Assembly (NCBI GenBank): GCA_951812925.1
Contig: OX638368.1
Location: 81,202,909 to 81,266,908, forward strand
Length of the DNA: 64,000 nt
Direction of reading: 5' to 3'
Source: Calliopum simillimum
Lineage: Eukaryota > Arthropoda > Insecta > Diptera > Lauxaniidae
Below are positions 41,538-53,592 of the stretch, one piece after another; positions within the stretch are counted from its first letter, which is position 1; every line of letters begins with the position of its first letter. Position numbers and translations under genes: made by a program. The notes under the pieces are model-generated. The model was not told the origin of the DNA. It made no database searches and saw only the letters and a list, made by a program, of their open reading frames with translations.

Positions 41538-44402
41538 CCAGGCAAATTAGCATAAAAATTGACGTTAAATAACAATAATTAGTACAAAGCTGAAAATCGG
41601 TACAGACCTTAGAAACACCATTATAAGTAAACTGTCAAAAGTCCCCATTGATCCCATGTGAGCTAAAAAAGTTATTCAAGGTCAAAGGTCACAAAAAATA
41701 GTTTTCTGAAAATATCTCGCCAGCGGTAGCCTCTAGAAAAAAATGTTCGTCCGCAATTTTATAGCTAATAAAATTTCCTATAAAAATGGTCTGCAAATCG
41801 ATTTCATACGATTTATAGCTTAGAAGATATTCTTATTTAAATTGCGGTAGAAATTAGTAAACTGAGCGTGCCGAGTATGAGTGCGCATAGTGATGTGTTG
41901 AGCTTTAAATTTAATTAACTCATGAACGGTGAGTCGCACGTAAAAAGTGAAAATACCGTTTGAAGAAAATTGCTTGCTTTACAAAATGCATGTTGTTTTT
42001 TTTTCGTGTGACTAATAGTTTAGGAGATATTTTTTGACAGTCTCAAAATTTTGAAAAAAACTGTTTTTGTAAAATATCTCAGAAACGGTGTGCCCTAGGA
42101 AAAATTTTTTTCATCTATTTTGTAGTACATGCAATTCCCTGTGGCGGTCCCTACGAACACTTTTTTCGTCCGACTAACCGTTCATGAGATATCGCGATTT
42201 GAAAATCCTTCAAAAATCAACTTTCAAATAAATTTTACCATGCACACTCGTATGCCGCGCGGTCTTTGCTTAGTTTGCTGCGTCGACTGCACACATTATC
42301 GTTTTCAGGGGTACCACATGATTCTTTTTTTTTTAGTTTTGCTTACAACATACTATGCAAATTTAAAAATTTATTTTTGTCTTAAAATGTTAAAATAAAA
42401 ATTTTAAAAGTAATAAATTGTAATTTGTATGGAGCTCTTTTCATTCAAACATCCTGCTAGGCGGGCAGCATGTTTGTGAGAACACTGAACGTACAACAAC
42501 TGCGTTCTTCTGCGCGTTTACCGAACTCCTAGGATGTACAAGTCCCTATTAACTCTGGAGACACATTGAACACAAAATTATATATAAGATTAATTATGTA
42601 TAATAATGTTATTTAGGATTAAGATTTTTAAACTTATTGTTAGTCTCCTTAGGTGAGAAGATTCAATAAATGATTTCAAGCATTAAAAAAAAAAAACGTA
42701 ATAAAAACATTTTTAGGGTTACCACATGACTATTTCCTAAAACTGCTGCAAAAGCAAAACGCGTGCCAAAGCAAAACCGAAAATTGGAAATCTACAAATA
42801 ACGGTAAATGCGAAAATTATATGAATTGCGACCAGCCACAAAACTACAAATGCTTAAATTTTGTTGTATTTTATTATTATTGAAATTGAAAAAGCCAAAC
42901 ACATGTAACGGTAAGTGCGAAAATCAAAGGAATTGCGACCAGCCACAAAACAACAAATGCATAAATTTTGTTGTTGTTTGTTTCATACAGGAATCGAACT
43001 CAGGGCTGAATATGAAAAATAAAATACAGTAATCTTTTTAACGTAAATTGTTGTTGGTTTATTTTTTATGTCAATATACAAATGTATATGCCAGAGAACA
43101 CGGACAATAGCAAAAACAAATGTGGTCAATTATTTCACAGGATAATTAGATTTGCGAAAATCTTTTTGATTGTTGTTCTCAGTAAATTTCTTCTTATAAT
43201 TTTACAGGGGCCCAAGACCTTTTATGCGTAGGCCAAATCTAAAAATATTTGCTCTTGAATGGCAGATCGATCTTCCACAAAAAATTGCATGTAGATTATG
43301 GAACAAGCAATTCCGTATAAATAGGTATTTTAACTTTACATGAATTATCGCAATTTAAAAATCAATACATGACTCACAGTTTTCCAGGTGGCAACCCTAG
43401 AAAACAATTTAAAATTTTGAGAAAGTGTATTTGAGCGTTTCTGAAATCAAAAATTTTAATTTTTCCAATAATAGCACGATCTACAGCATGCAAAAAATTT
43501 TAGGAAATAGTCATGTGGTAACCCTAAAAATGTTTTTATTACTTTTAAAATTTTTATTTTAACATTTTAAGACAAAAATAAATTTTTAAATTTAAATAGT
43601 ATGTTGTAAGCAAAACTAAAAAAAAAGAATCATGTGGTACCCCTGAAAACGATAATGTGTGCAGTCGACGCAGCAAACTAAGCAAAGACCGCGCGGCATA
43701 CGAGTGTGCATGGTAAAATTTATTTGAAAGTTGATTTTTGAAGGATTTTCAAATCGCGATATCTCATGAACGGTTAGTCGGACGAAAAAAAAGTTCGTAG
43801 GGACCGCCACAGGGAATCGCATGTACTACAAAATAGATGAAAAAAATTTTTCCTAGGGCACACCGTTTCTGAGATATTTTGCAAAAACAGTTTTTTTCAA
43901 AATTTTGAGACTGTCAAAAAATATCTCCTAAACTATTAGTCACACGAAAAAAAAACAACATGCATTTTGTAAAGCAAGCAATTTTCTTCAAACGGTATTT
44001 TCACTTTTTACGTGCGACTCACCGTTCATGAGTTAATTAAATTTAAAGCTCAACACATCACTATGCGCACTCATACTCGGCACGCTCAGTTTACTAATTT
44101 CTACCGCAATTTAAATAAGAATATCTTCTAAGCTATAAATCGTATGAAATCGATTTGCAGACCATTTTTATAGGAAATTTTATTAGTTATAAAATTGCGG
44201 ACGAACATTTTTTTCTAGAGGCTACCGCTGGCGAGATATTTCCAAAAAACTATTTTTTGTGACCTTTGACCTTGAATAACTTTTTTAGCTCACATGGGAT
44301 CAATGGGGACTTTTGACAGTTTACTTATAATGGTGTATCTAAGGTCTGTACCGATTTTCATCTTTGTACTAATTGTTGTTATTTCAAATGCTAATTTGCC
44401 TG
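41538..44402. mobile_element. Foldback element, TIR CCAGGCAAATTAGCAT, arms ~870 bp
   Basis: The left arm (41538-42409) and right arm (43543-44402) are nearly identical inverted copies. The inner ends pair again as GGGTTACCACATGACTATTT at 42717 and its inverse at 43504. The loop contains a retroposon (42418-42697) and two ~110-bp direct repeats (GCGACCAGCCACAAAAC at ~42830 and 42937). Identical open frames in the two arms are a by-product of their identity. No 8-bp duplication was found. Confidence 0.85.
42418..42697 (+). mobile_element. Poly(A)-tailed retroposon, 8-bp target duplication
   Basis: GTAATAAA at 42410-42417 is repeated at 42698-42705. The 280-bp insert carries TTCAATAAATGATTTCAAGC (AATAAA signal at ~42665) ~20 bases before an A12 tail. 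The other arm of the foldback (43535-43545) has the uninterrupted site. The body (ATCCTGCTAGGCGGGCAGC and GTGAGAACACTGAACGTAC) matches nothing I recognise. It could be a 5'-truncated LINE tail, an LTR-element 3' end or a processed mRNA end. Confidence 0.8.
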
Positions 44403-44907
44403 GACTATTTCTCAAAAAATGTATTTCCACACACAGCCAGCCAGCCAGCCACCCAGACGGACATGGCTATATCGACTCAGGAGTTGACGCTGGTCAAGAA
44501 TATATATACTTTTCTATATCTGCCACGCCTCCTTCTCTGCGTTAGAAACGGAAGGACAAAGTGAATATACCCTGGGTGTAGGGTATAAAAATAAAGCGGG
44601 AAAATGTGGTAATCATTTTTTTTTTTGGAAATATCATCTAAGATATCTAAAGATTGAAAATAATATAAAAACAGTGCCCGAAATGCCTGCATAAATAAAC
44701 GTTTGTTTGTTTGTTTGTTTATTTAATATTGGAATTTAATGCTAACAAGATTATATCTTATGGAATAAGCACTAATGACATAAAGTTTAAAATCTTAGTA
44801 GGCATAGGAACAAAATTATATTTGAAAGAGATAAATTCTCATTATAAATTAAAATAAAAATAATAAATAAAATTAATTTAAAATTAAAGATTAAAAAGCA
44901 GGACATC

Positions 44908-45593
44908 CCAACCAACAATTTTATAACCTTTTCAATTTTTAAGCTTGGGAAAAGTTAATTTTCAAATGTTTTCATAACCAATTTTCAAACGTTTGGAAAA
45001 TATTATTTTTTTTTTATTTTTAAAATTGATTTGCAAAGTTAAAATCAACAATTGGAAAATTATTTATTTTCAAACGTTTCAATAACCGTTTTCCAAACAT
45101 TTGAAAAATTTTTTATTTTAGTTTTTCAATGACTTATCGAGCTAAATAAAACACAAGGCATTTGAATCATAACTGGCGCGTTAGGTCAGTTGATAAGATT
45201 GTCGACTCATAACTTGGAGGTCATAGGTTCGATTCTCAGCAAACATAGATTTATTTTTTTTATTTTTAATTAAATATAAAAATGTTTGGAAAACATTGTT
45301 TTATGAACATAATAAACACTAACAAAATGTTAATTGAAAAGCTAAAAAAACAATTTAAAAATATTGAATAAAAAAATCTGGAAAATATTGTATAAAAACA
45401 TTTATAAAAAGCTTGCTCCAAATGATTTTCTCAAGCTTGCTTTGAAGGGTCCAGTTTCGATTATTAAATAATTAGAATTCAAGAATTTCCAAACACTTTG
45501 CAAGTTAATTTCCAAACGAAATGTTTGCTTCAATAAGCGTATAATAAGTTATTTTCCAAACGTTTTTGTTTATTGGGATATTATTACATTTAA
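44908..45593. mobile_element. MITE containing a tRNA-like sequence
   Basis: ATCCCAACCAACAATTTTAT and the inverse of ATCCCAATAAACAAAAACG are the likely ends. The interior is full of TTTTCAAACGTTTGGAAAAT-type self-complementary words. Part of it recurs at 19728-19975. It lies inside the LINE remnant 44697-45790. Confidence 0.6.
45172..45245 (+). repeat. tRNA-Met-like sequence, degenerate
   Basis: GGCGCGTTAGGTCAGTTGAT, AAGATTGTCGACTCATAACT, TGGAGGTCATAGGTTCGATT CTCAGC parallels elongator tRNA-Met in A box, a CAT anticodon and B box. The T and acceptor stems do not pair, so it is a tRNA-derived piece carried by the MITE. Confidence 0.6.
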
Positions 45594-45602
45594 GAGAAAT
45601 GA

Positions 45603-45779
45603 TTAAACAAAATTTTTTTTAAAATGGTGAGCGTTACTAGTTTTTTGAATATTCTGAGGTAGTGAGTTCCAAACACGAATTGTAAAAATAAAAAAGTGAC
45701 GTTCAGAAGTAAGGCAAGAGTGTCTTATTTGAATTAAATTTCTGCCTCTATTTGATCTAGCGAAAGCTATTTTGTTAAA
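45603..45779 (-). pseudogene. LINE ORF2 C-terminus
   Basis: The minus frame reads FNKIAFARSNRGRNLIQIRH, SERHFFIFTIRVWNSLPQNI and NAHHFKKNFV, then TAA. It corresponds to the tail TRLFFINAIRIWNSLPSNI of the intact LINE at 20247-23069 but is a different family. Nothing upstream of the tail is present. Confidence 0.85.
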
Positions 45780-45790
45780 CAAATAAATTG

Positions 45791-46196
45791 GTTATTTTGT
45801 GTACACAATTTTATTAAAAAAAGAGTGATATTTAAAAATTGTTAAAAATCACAAAACATTTATTTTGACAAATAAAGTACGAAAACATGTCAACTAATAC
45901 CCGATTTTTAAGACACCGTAGTAGCTTAAACACAATTGGAGCGTACGACGAACTTCGCCCGACGAATATTCGCTGTCAATAAAAATTCGTCAACGAACTT
46001 CGCTCTGTTAAACACAATCAGAGTGACGACGACAATAGTTGTTTTTATTTCAAATTGTTCTTTAGGTTTTCTGATGGCAATTATAATAAATAAATATTAA
46101 ATAAAAATTTCATATCCTTTAAATTTCTACCACAAAATCTAAAAATTTTACATTTAAAACGTATTTTTCCAGTTTGACCTTTCCAAAAATGGCTGC
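45791..46196. other. No gene seen
   Basis: AT-rich. CGACGAACTTCGCCCGACGA near 45937 and a partly repeated CAACGAACTTCGCTCTG near 45990 form a short local repeat. Confidence 0.4.
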
Positions 46197-47514
46197 CGCC
46201 GCACAATGGGAGATTGTGGCCGTAAATAGGTAAAATTTGAAAGTGCTATGGATTTACCAAAAAATTTTACGCCAATCGTCAGATAATACTTAGGGACGAA
46301 AAAAAAAACTATGAAATTTTAAAATTTTGTTTTGATTTAGCAACACAGTGAGACCAAAGTTGGACTTTAAACAGAAAAAATGCTCCACAGAACTTTTAAA
46401 ATTAGAAACTGCTGGATAAACGCTCTAGTTAATTTGTTTTAAGCCCGATACACTAATGTAGCATATCATTAGAAAGTATATTGTTTCTACTTTGTTAAAA
46501 ATATTTTTTTTTTTTCCGGTTTTATGTGAATTATAGTGATTTTTCAAATATTTAAAAAAAAAAATGGTAAAAATGGAAAAATTGCAAACTTTGACACTAA
46601 AAAAAAAAATACATTTTCTGATTTTCATTATTTTTCAATATAATATCTGGCCAAGTATGCTTAATCGAAATGCAAAGTCCCTACTGCTTTTTTTGAGAAC
46701 TTTTTTTTTTATAAACTTTTTCATATTGTGGTTTTTGACGGGACAAAATAAGTTGACTTTTTTGAAACGCTACTTTTAATTCGTTTGCATCGAAATATAT
46801 CAAGATAGCATTTAGCTTTTAAAAAAACATTTGTTTGAGTTTTTATGTATGATAGGTGAATCATGGTGATTTTTCGAAAATTTAAGCTCAAAAATCCAAA
46901 ATCGATAAATTTTACAAACTTTGACATTAAAAAAAAAAAAAAAAATACATTTTCTGATTTTCATTATTTTCCAATATAATTTTTGGCCAAGTATGCTTAA
47001 TCGAAATGCAAAGTCCTTACTGCTTTTTTTGAGAACTTTTTTTTCTATGAATTTTTTCCTGTAGCAGTTTTTGAGAAAAAAAAATAATTTTTATTTCTTT
47101 ACATTCTGCAACGTTTTACAATATATTTATCAATTTTAAGCTTACAGTCTTCTTAAATTCCAAAAAAAAAAATTTTTAAGAGAAGGGTGACAGGTAAGGG
47201 GTATTTTCCTCCTTTAAATCCCCCTTGGGACTCACCCTTTCGTAAAATAATCCAAGAGCATAATTGAATTTAGTAATAAATGATGATTTCTATCAGAAAT
47301 CGTACAAAAATTCCGACTCAATACTTCAATTATAAACTAAATTTTTTATTTTTTTTGGTAACCTTTGTTTGTTGTTGGATAATTCGGTAGGTCATATAAA
47401 ATCAAATTGACTTTCAGTCAACTTCGTTATAATATTGGTTGTGGTGCTGATGGCTAACGTACGCGAAAGGTTTCCCAGTCAAATTTCTAAAAATAGTAAA
47501 AACAATAATATTTT

Positions 47515-48290
47515 TATACCCTACACCCAGGGTATATTCACTTTGTCCTTCCGTTTGTAACGCAGAGAAGGAGGCGTGGCAGATATAGAAAAGTATATAT
47601 ATTCTTGATCAGCGTCACCTCCTGAATCGATATAGCCATGTCCGTCTGTCTGGCTGGCTGGCTGGCTGTGTATGGAAATACACTTTTCCGGAAAACTAAG
47701 CAAGATAATTCAATGAAATTTGGTGCACAGCCTTCGGCGTCGGGGGATTGAAAATGAGCGAAATCGGTCAACGGACACGCCTACCGCCCATACAAAAAAT
47801 ATATTCAAAATGCAACTTTTTGAGTTTTTTTCACGATAATGCAACCAAAATACACATAAATACTACGAATTGTAAGCGCAAGCTCTGAACAAAAACCAGT
47901 AGAATTCGGACAAGAGGGCGTGGCACCTCCCATATAAGCAAAAACTTCAAACGCTATACTGAAATCGTTTTTTGAGATAATCAAACTAAATTTTACTTGA
48001 ATGCTAAGAACTATAAATTCAAACTCTGAGAAAAAACTGGGTGAATTCGGACAAGAGGGCGTGGCACCTCCCATTTAAGCAAAAAGTTCAAAACGCTATA
48101 CTGAAAACATTTTTTGAGATAATCCAACCAAATTTTACTCAAATGCTTAGAACTATAAATTCGAACTCTGAGAAAAACTGGGTGAATTTGGACAAGAGGG
48201 CGTGGCGCCTCCCATATAAGCAAAACTTCCAAAATACTGCTGTGTAGGGTATTTAATGTTTGGCCAGGCCAAAGGTAACACCCTTACTAG
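47515..48290 (-). mobile_element. DINE-like (Helentron-type) element, most complete copy
   Basis: The left end is TATACCCTACACCCAGGGTA and the right end GGTAACACCCTTACTAG. The block TATATATTCTTGATCAGCG, GATATAGCCATGTCCGTC and (TGGC)n is very like Drosophila DINE-1/INE-1. Three ~140-bp units with GGGCGTGGC(A/G)CCTCCCAT follow at 47913, 48057 and 48198. There are no TIRs and no clear target duplication, as for Helitron-type insertions. It is flanked by A/T runs. Confidence 0.8.
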
Positions 48291-48631
48291 TTTTTTTTTT
48301 TTCTAATACATATTGTTTTTTAAAAAAAAAAAAAAAAAAATTGCTAATTTTAAATATGGTACAGTAGAAAATGAAATTAAAAAAAGCCAAAACCGAAAAA
48401 TTTCCATGACTATGTTTTTTTTACCTATGTATTTTGCCTAATGTAAATCATAATCTGTTCAAAACAACAAAAATAAAAAAAAAATGCATTTCTGGATTAA
48501 CGCAATTTTTTTTAATATGTGGGTGAGTATGCTTAAACGAATTTTTTTTGTAAGCTTTGTTATTTGATAATTTGGTAAAAGGTCATTCAATAACAAATTG
48601 ATTTTCAGTCAACTCCAGATTGATGTTGCTT

Positions 48632-48706
48632 GTGGAGCTGATGGCTAACGCACGCATCTATCACTCCCACACTGGAGGTTCTCCTGGTTCAAATCTGTCC
48701 CCAAGC
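48632..48706 (+). repeat. tRNA-like sequence inside copy 2
   Basis: TGTGGAGCTGATGGCTAACG (A-box-like) is followed ~35 bases later by CTGGTTCAAATCTGTCCCC (B box). A degraded relative (GTGGTGCTGATGGCTAACGT) lies at 47437-47460 on the other side of the DINE-like insert. Probably a SINE head. Confidence 0.5.
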
Positions 48707-49609
48707 TTGATTTGATCGCCAATTTGAGCCAAAAGAATCGCAATGAAAAAGTTTCTAGTGCGGACTACTTTTTCTGATAGTTTTTATGAAAATAATAAAT
48801 AAAATGTTTAAAGGGCGTGACCACGCCTACTTTTTTAGTGGACATTATTTGTCATAATGTCTTTAACATATTTGTTAAACATCATCAATCTGCATTAAAG
48901 ATTTTTGGAGATATTGATAAGTTAATTTTTTTGGTAGGCGTGGCACTGCCCATTTTTCTAGTGCGGATTATTTGTTCTGATGTTCTTTTCATATGTATGT
49001 ACCAAATAATATCTATCTTCGTCTTTCAGAAATATGATGAATTTTTTTTTTTTAAGGCGTGGTACCGCCCATTTGTCCGGTGAACATTATTTGTCCTGAT
49101 GATTTGTACACATTTACCAAATCTCATTTATCTGCGTCAAAGAGTTTCGGTGATATGATTAGTCAATTTTTTTGGGGGGCGTGGCACCGCCCACTTTTTT
49201 AGTATATGGCTTAGCCTTTTGTACTAGCATAATATTAAAACTTCTTTAAAATCGGTTACTTAGTTTCCGAGTTAATAAGGGACAAATACACAAACAAACA
49301 AAATATAGTTTTTATAAAGTAGATTTTCGTTTATTCCTCTTAACTTGAAAACTATACACATTGGGCCTGAATAAGTAACAGGTACGTGTAAAATGTCAAT
49401 GAAAACTGAATAAGTACTTCGATATATTACACTGTTCAACGGCAAAATATTATCTGAGTTCAGACCATGAAATTATTATTCCTTTCTATTGACATAATAG
49501 AACAGCATTTTAAAAATTTTTCCATTACGTCTCAATTTTCAGATAAATTGACAAATCTAAAATCACGACTTACATCCGCGCGAAAATAAATTCAAAAATT
49601 TTTATCCGT

Positions 49610-50255
49610 CAGAATTTAAAAAAAAAAAACAAACTATTCAGAAAATAGCAATAATTCAAACATGAAAAAAATTTTGAAATCGGTTCGGCAGATTTTTTTG
49701 TATGCCCGTTTAATTGAGAAAATGTACTGAAAAAACCAAAAACCAACCATCTTTAATTACATAAATCTTGCCTAAATTAATGCAAAATTAAAAATTCACG
49801 AGCTTGTGCGTCATTATTTTAACTTTATTTTAATACCAAAAACTTAAGGATTGGACCATGAATAACCAACTTATTTCCTTTTGAACAAAAAATTAACATA
49901 CAGAAAGTCATACAAAAGGTATTGAACTTTGTATCTTAACTACTTGGAAATAAAAGTACTTGTATGACTTCCTGTATGTACATTTTTTGTTCAAAAGGAA
50001 ATAAATTGGTTATTCATGGTCTAATCCTTAAGTTTTTGATATCAAAATAAAGTTAAAATAATGACGCATAAGCTCGTTTTTTAATTTTGCATTGATTTAG
50101 GCAAGATTTATGTAATTAAAGATGGTTGGTTTTTGGTTTTTTCAGTACATTTTCTCTATTAAACGGGCATACAATAAAATCTGCCGAACCGATTTCAAAT
50201 TTTTTTTCAGATTTGAATTATTGCTATTCTTTCTGTTTACTTTTTTTTGACGCGT
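49610..50255. repeat. Inner foldback 1
   Basis: GAAATCGGTTCGGCAGATTT, AAAACCAAAAACCAACCATC and ATTTCCTTTTGAACAAAAAA are each found once per arm in opposite orientation. Arms are ~310 bp. Arm identity is high. Confidence 0.85.
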
Positions 50256-50489
50256 AAAATCTGGTCATTTTTTAATTTTGGTGAACTATTTCTGGTTGTG
50301 TTTTGGTTTTGTTTTATCTTTATGTTTAGTTCAACTCTCCATAAATGACTACTGAGTTATGCATTATTACTTTCTATTTAAAGTGGATTGCTTTGTTGCA
50401 ATAAGATTTTGAAAATTTGAAAGCAAAGTGTTTACTTTATTTTGACGCTCACTGTATATATATTTACCTAAAATTGAACTTCTTGATGA

Positions 50490-52312
50490 TTTAATATATA
50501 CATTAGAGCGCCCACAAGATATATGAAATGTGCAAAGTTGTGAATTCATTTGCTCCCCGTCCATTTCCTGAAATAAGATCTCAAAAAAAAATTTGGAATC
50601 GGTAGTGGAAAAAACCCAGATGGTTTACGATCAAAGGTCGAAAAATTGACTCAAAAAATTCAAGTCGCTTTGACTGCCCGTTACTTCAAAACTATTAATT
50701 TTTTCGTAATGTTTCTAAGCCAACTTTTGTAGAGAATGACTAGGTCAACATTATCTTCTTAGAAAGTTTTGGTCGAAAAATTAAATTTGTGACTGTGTCG
50801 GTCCGAAAATTTAAATTTTTTAAGAAAATTTTCATGACTTTTTTTTTATAAATTGGTTTTTTGTCATTTTTTAAGGGAGGAATATTTGTTCTGGAATTTT
50901 AATATTGCAGAGGATTAAATGCTGATTAATTTAACATAAAAAAATTATTTAAAAATATTAAGTATTAAGGTATGGAGCCGGTCTCAATGTTGGAAAAAAA
51001 TAATTTTTAATAATTTTTTTCTTTTAATCGCTACTTTATTGGATGCAAGGAAATGAATTGCTAGTTGTTATTAAATGCATCACTTAGAACTGCTTTTTGC
51101 CTTCAAAATGAGCTATGGGTTTTTTTTTCAAAAAGTTATGACCATTTTAAAATGACATGATGAAAGTTAAAAATCATGTATGGATTCTCTATAGCAATTG
51201 CCATATTGCTATATCTTTAATAATGTTATTTTAAAATGGTTATAACTTTTTAACGAAAAATCATACAAGACCATTCTGTAACTTATTTTGAAGAAGAACG
51301 GTACTAAATGACGCATTTAATAGAAAAGAACAAAACGATTTTGTGCGTGTTCCACACAACCTCAAAAATCGTGTTTTTTGAACATTAGGGGTGAGATATC
51401 TCATAAACCATAAGTGAAACAGCAATTCCGCGTTCTGTTTCGAATTCAGCATTAATAAATACTTATAAAATGACTATATTGGTTTTGGTTTGTAGTCGTT
51501 TTTTTAAAATACCGTTGCCATGAACCGATTTTTAAAACTTTTTTTTCTTATTCAGTAAATGCTCACGTGCAATTTCACATCTTTGTGCAGTTCACGACAA
51601 CTTGATTGAAATTTTTTCCTGGGCTGCGTGCACGAAATTTGAAATTTTCAATTATCTCTGCTAGGACAGCCCAACAACGAACTAAAACGAAAAAAAATGC
51701 TATTTTCGTGTTAAGCGATCCCAAATTAGTTTAGAAACTATGACTACTAAAATGGTTTCTTACCAAATTAAAAATTAAGTAGAAAAAATAAAAAAATAAA
51801 TTTTTTTCTTAACTTTGAAACGGGCTCCATTTCTTAAAAACTAATATTTTTTAATAATTTTTCTTTTAAATTAATTACCATTTAATTCCCTACAACATAA
51901 AAATTCCAGAACAAATATTCCGCCCTTTGAAAATTACAAAAAACCAATATATAGAAAAAAAAGTCACGAAAATTTTATTGAAAAATTTAAATTTGCGCAC
52001 CGACACAGTCACAAATTTAATTTTTGGACCAAAACTTTTTAAGAAGATAATGTTGACCTAATCATGCTCTACAAAAGTTGTCTTGAAAATATTTTGAAAA
52101 AATTAATAGTTTTGAAGTAACGGGCAGTCAAAGCTACTTGCCTTTTTTTAGTCAATTTTTCGACCTTTGAACGAAAACCGGCTGTGTTTTTTCCACTACC
52201 GATTCCAAATTTTTTTTGAGATCTTATTTTTTTGACGTCTAATTTCAGGAAATGGACGGGGAGCAAGCAAAATCAGAATTTTGTACATATGGGCGCTCTA
52301 ATATACATATAC
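50490..52312. repeat. Inner foldback 2
   Basis: GCTCCCCGTCCATTTCCTGA, TTTGGAATCGGTAGTGGAAA, ACTTCAAAACTATTAATTTT and TAATTTTTCGACCAAAACTT-type words in the left arm (50490-51000) are inverted in the right arm (51800-52312). The ~800-bp spacer has no gene. Confidence 0.85.
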
Positions 52313-52807
52313 ATATTTTATACATTTTTAATATACATATACACAAATACATATGCATTTATACATTTCTTCTTTATGCGGAAGTGAAAAATGTGTGTGT
52401 AAATGGAAAAAAAAAGCATAACTTTGCAAAAGTAACAGATAGGATTTTAAATCCAACGAATTTTTCATCAGGAATCAATAATAGAATGAAGTACGTATTC
52501 AGTTTTCATTGACTTTTACTCGTACCTGTTACTTATTCAGGCCCAGTGTGTATAAGAGATAGCGCAAAATTTTTAACATTTTTGAAATTCGCGGGGTCAA
52601 GTTGTTGAAAATTGATACCCATTTTGAAAAAAAATTCGGACCACGCCCCAACTTTGTATGGAAGGTAAGCGTGTCCGTCGGTGGATTTGGTTCATATTCA
52701 CAGATTTTTATTATTTTATTGCAAAAAAACATCTGTACTAAATTTCAATAGCCTAGCTCTATTATAACTATATATGACCGCCGTTCCATACAAACCCTCC
52801 CATTGTG

Positions 52808-53399
52808 CGGGGACTAAATTTCAAAATTGGCAAATTGGCATTAAGGCGCTATTGATTAGCGCTGTTGGCATTTTTGGTGAACGTATTACTCGTGGCGTAA
52901 AATCATGTATTTAGTAATGCGAAATACAGGTGAAACACATGATTTAACGTCACAAGTTGTACGTTCATGGATGCGTCGATTCGACTCCTGATCTTTTATT
53001 TTACTCGATATTTTTTATTCATAGCTAATTTTTGTGATTAAAATTCGAATATTTTTGCATCCACTTTTCATGCATTCAAAATGATAAATTTACCGATAAG
53101 AATAATTAGCAGAAAAAAATCGGAAAGTGTCGAATGGTATCGGAAACAATAGAAAAATATCAAAATTAAAGTTTTTTAGTGAAATAGAAAAACGAAAAAA
53201 AAAGGAAACCTAGCGAAGCAGCATTCCTTATACAAAATTTCAATAAAATTCAATAGTTGGTTCTAGAATCTAGATAAATAAATTAAAGAATAATTTATAC
53301 GCGTTATTTCGAGATATCCTTAGCTGCAGTTTGAGAATACGTTTTTTTAGGCTTGTGGCGTAGCTACATTTTCTTTTGAATGGCATTAAAATTAACCAT
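52808..53399. other. No gene seen
   Basis: AT-rich flank of the Transib-like copy 2. An AAATCATGTATTTAGTAATG stretch and its rough inverse (CATGATTTAACGTCACAAG) lie at 52900-52960. No supported feature. Confidence 0.35.
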
Positions 53400-53592
53400 C
53401 GGACTTTTCCATAGGACTCTTACTTTCCGAGTTTTGATCCTTTGAAGAGATGGTACAAAATACGAAATTGTATTAGTATAGAGAAACCAATTATTGCCAT
53501 CTAAAATATTTCGTCTTTTGCATGGGGACTGAAATACCTTATCTTCAAAGGATCAATACTCGGAAAGTAAGAGTCCAACTAGAAAAATCCGA
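53400..53592. repeat. 193-bp hairpin element
   Basis: CGGACTTTTCCATAGGACTC with TTACTTTCCGAGTTTTGATC at the left is inverted at 53536-53592. The spacer is ~80 bp. Probably a small MITE. Confidence 0.75.

Larger units (their letters stand above)
41068..44591 (+). mobile_element. DINE-like element carrying a 2.9-kb foldback
   Basis: It begins CTAGTAAGGGTGTTACCTTT with GGCCTGGCCAAACATTAAAT, and ends ATATACCCTGGGTGTAGGGT. Near the right end are CCAGCCAGCCAGCCACCCAG and ACATGGCTATATCGACTCAG, the microsatellite and conserved block of DINE-1-like elements. The block 41538-44402 interrupts it at a point where the copy at 47515-48290 is continuous (~47700). Confidence 0.8.
44697..45790 (-). mobile_element. 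5'-truncated LINE, split by a MITE
   Basis: The minus-strand 3' tail is an (AAAC)n run at 44697-44724. An A/T-rich 3' UTR reaches to ~44907, then the MITE 44908-45593 interrupts, then the C-terminal coding end lies at 45603-45779. Confidence 0.75.
49357..52550. mobile_element. Chapaev-like non-autonomous element, 3.19 kb, built of two palindromes
   Basis: The ends CACATTGGGCCTGAATAAGT and the inverse of CACACTGGGCCTGAATAAGT extend ~65 bp and are flanked by TATA at 49353-49356 and 52551-52554. Copy 1 (9228-9245) runs through without it. Inside are two foldbacks: 49610-50255 (axis ~49940) and 50490-52312 (arms ~500 bp). No transposase is seen. CAC termini with 4-bp duplications fit Chapaev as I know it, but Transib-related ends cannot be excluded. 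Confidence 0.85.
46202..52807. mobile_element. Transib-like element, copy 2, with DINE-like and Chapaev-like insertions
   Basis: CACAATGGGAGATTGTGGCC at 46202 and CTCCCATTGTG ending 52807 are the same termini as in 3802-9483. The 5-bp flanks are CGCCG and CGGGG, not identical. Colinear segments: 46202-47235 with 3802-7690 (less inserts), and 48800-49356 plus 52555-52807 with 8640-9483 (less inserts). 48815-49200 has four GGCGTGG(C/T)ACCGCCCA units. It lacks the Tc1, mariner and piggyBac-like MITE of copy 1. No coding sequence. Confidence 0.75.

Noticed and set aside
42129..42398. Open frame whose near-identical twin lies at 43616-43822
   Set aside because: The two lie in the inverted arms of one foldback; identity comes from the arms, the composition is not protein-like and there are no start or regulatory signals.
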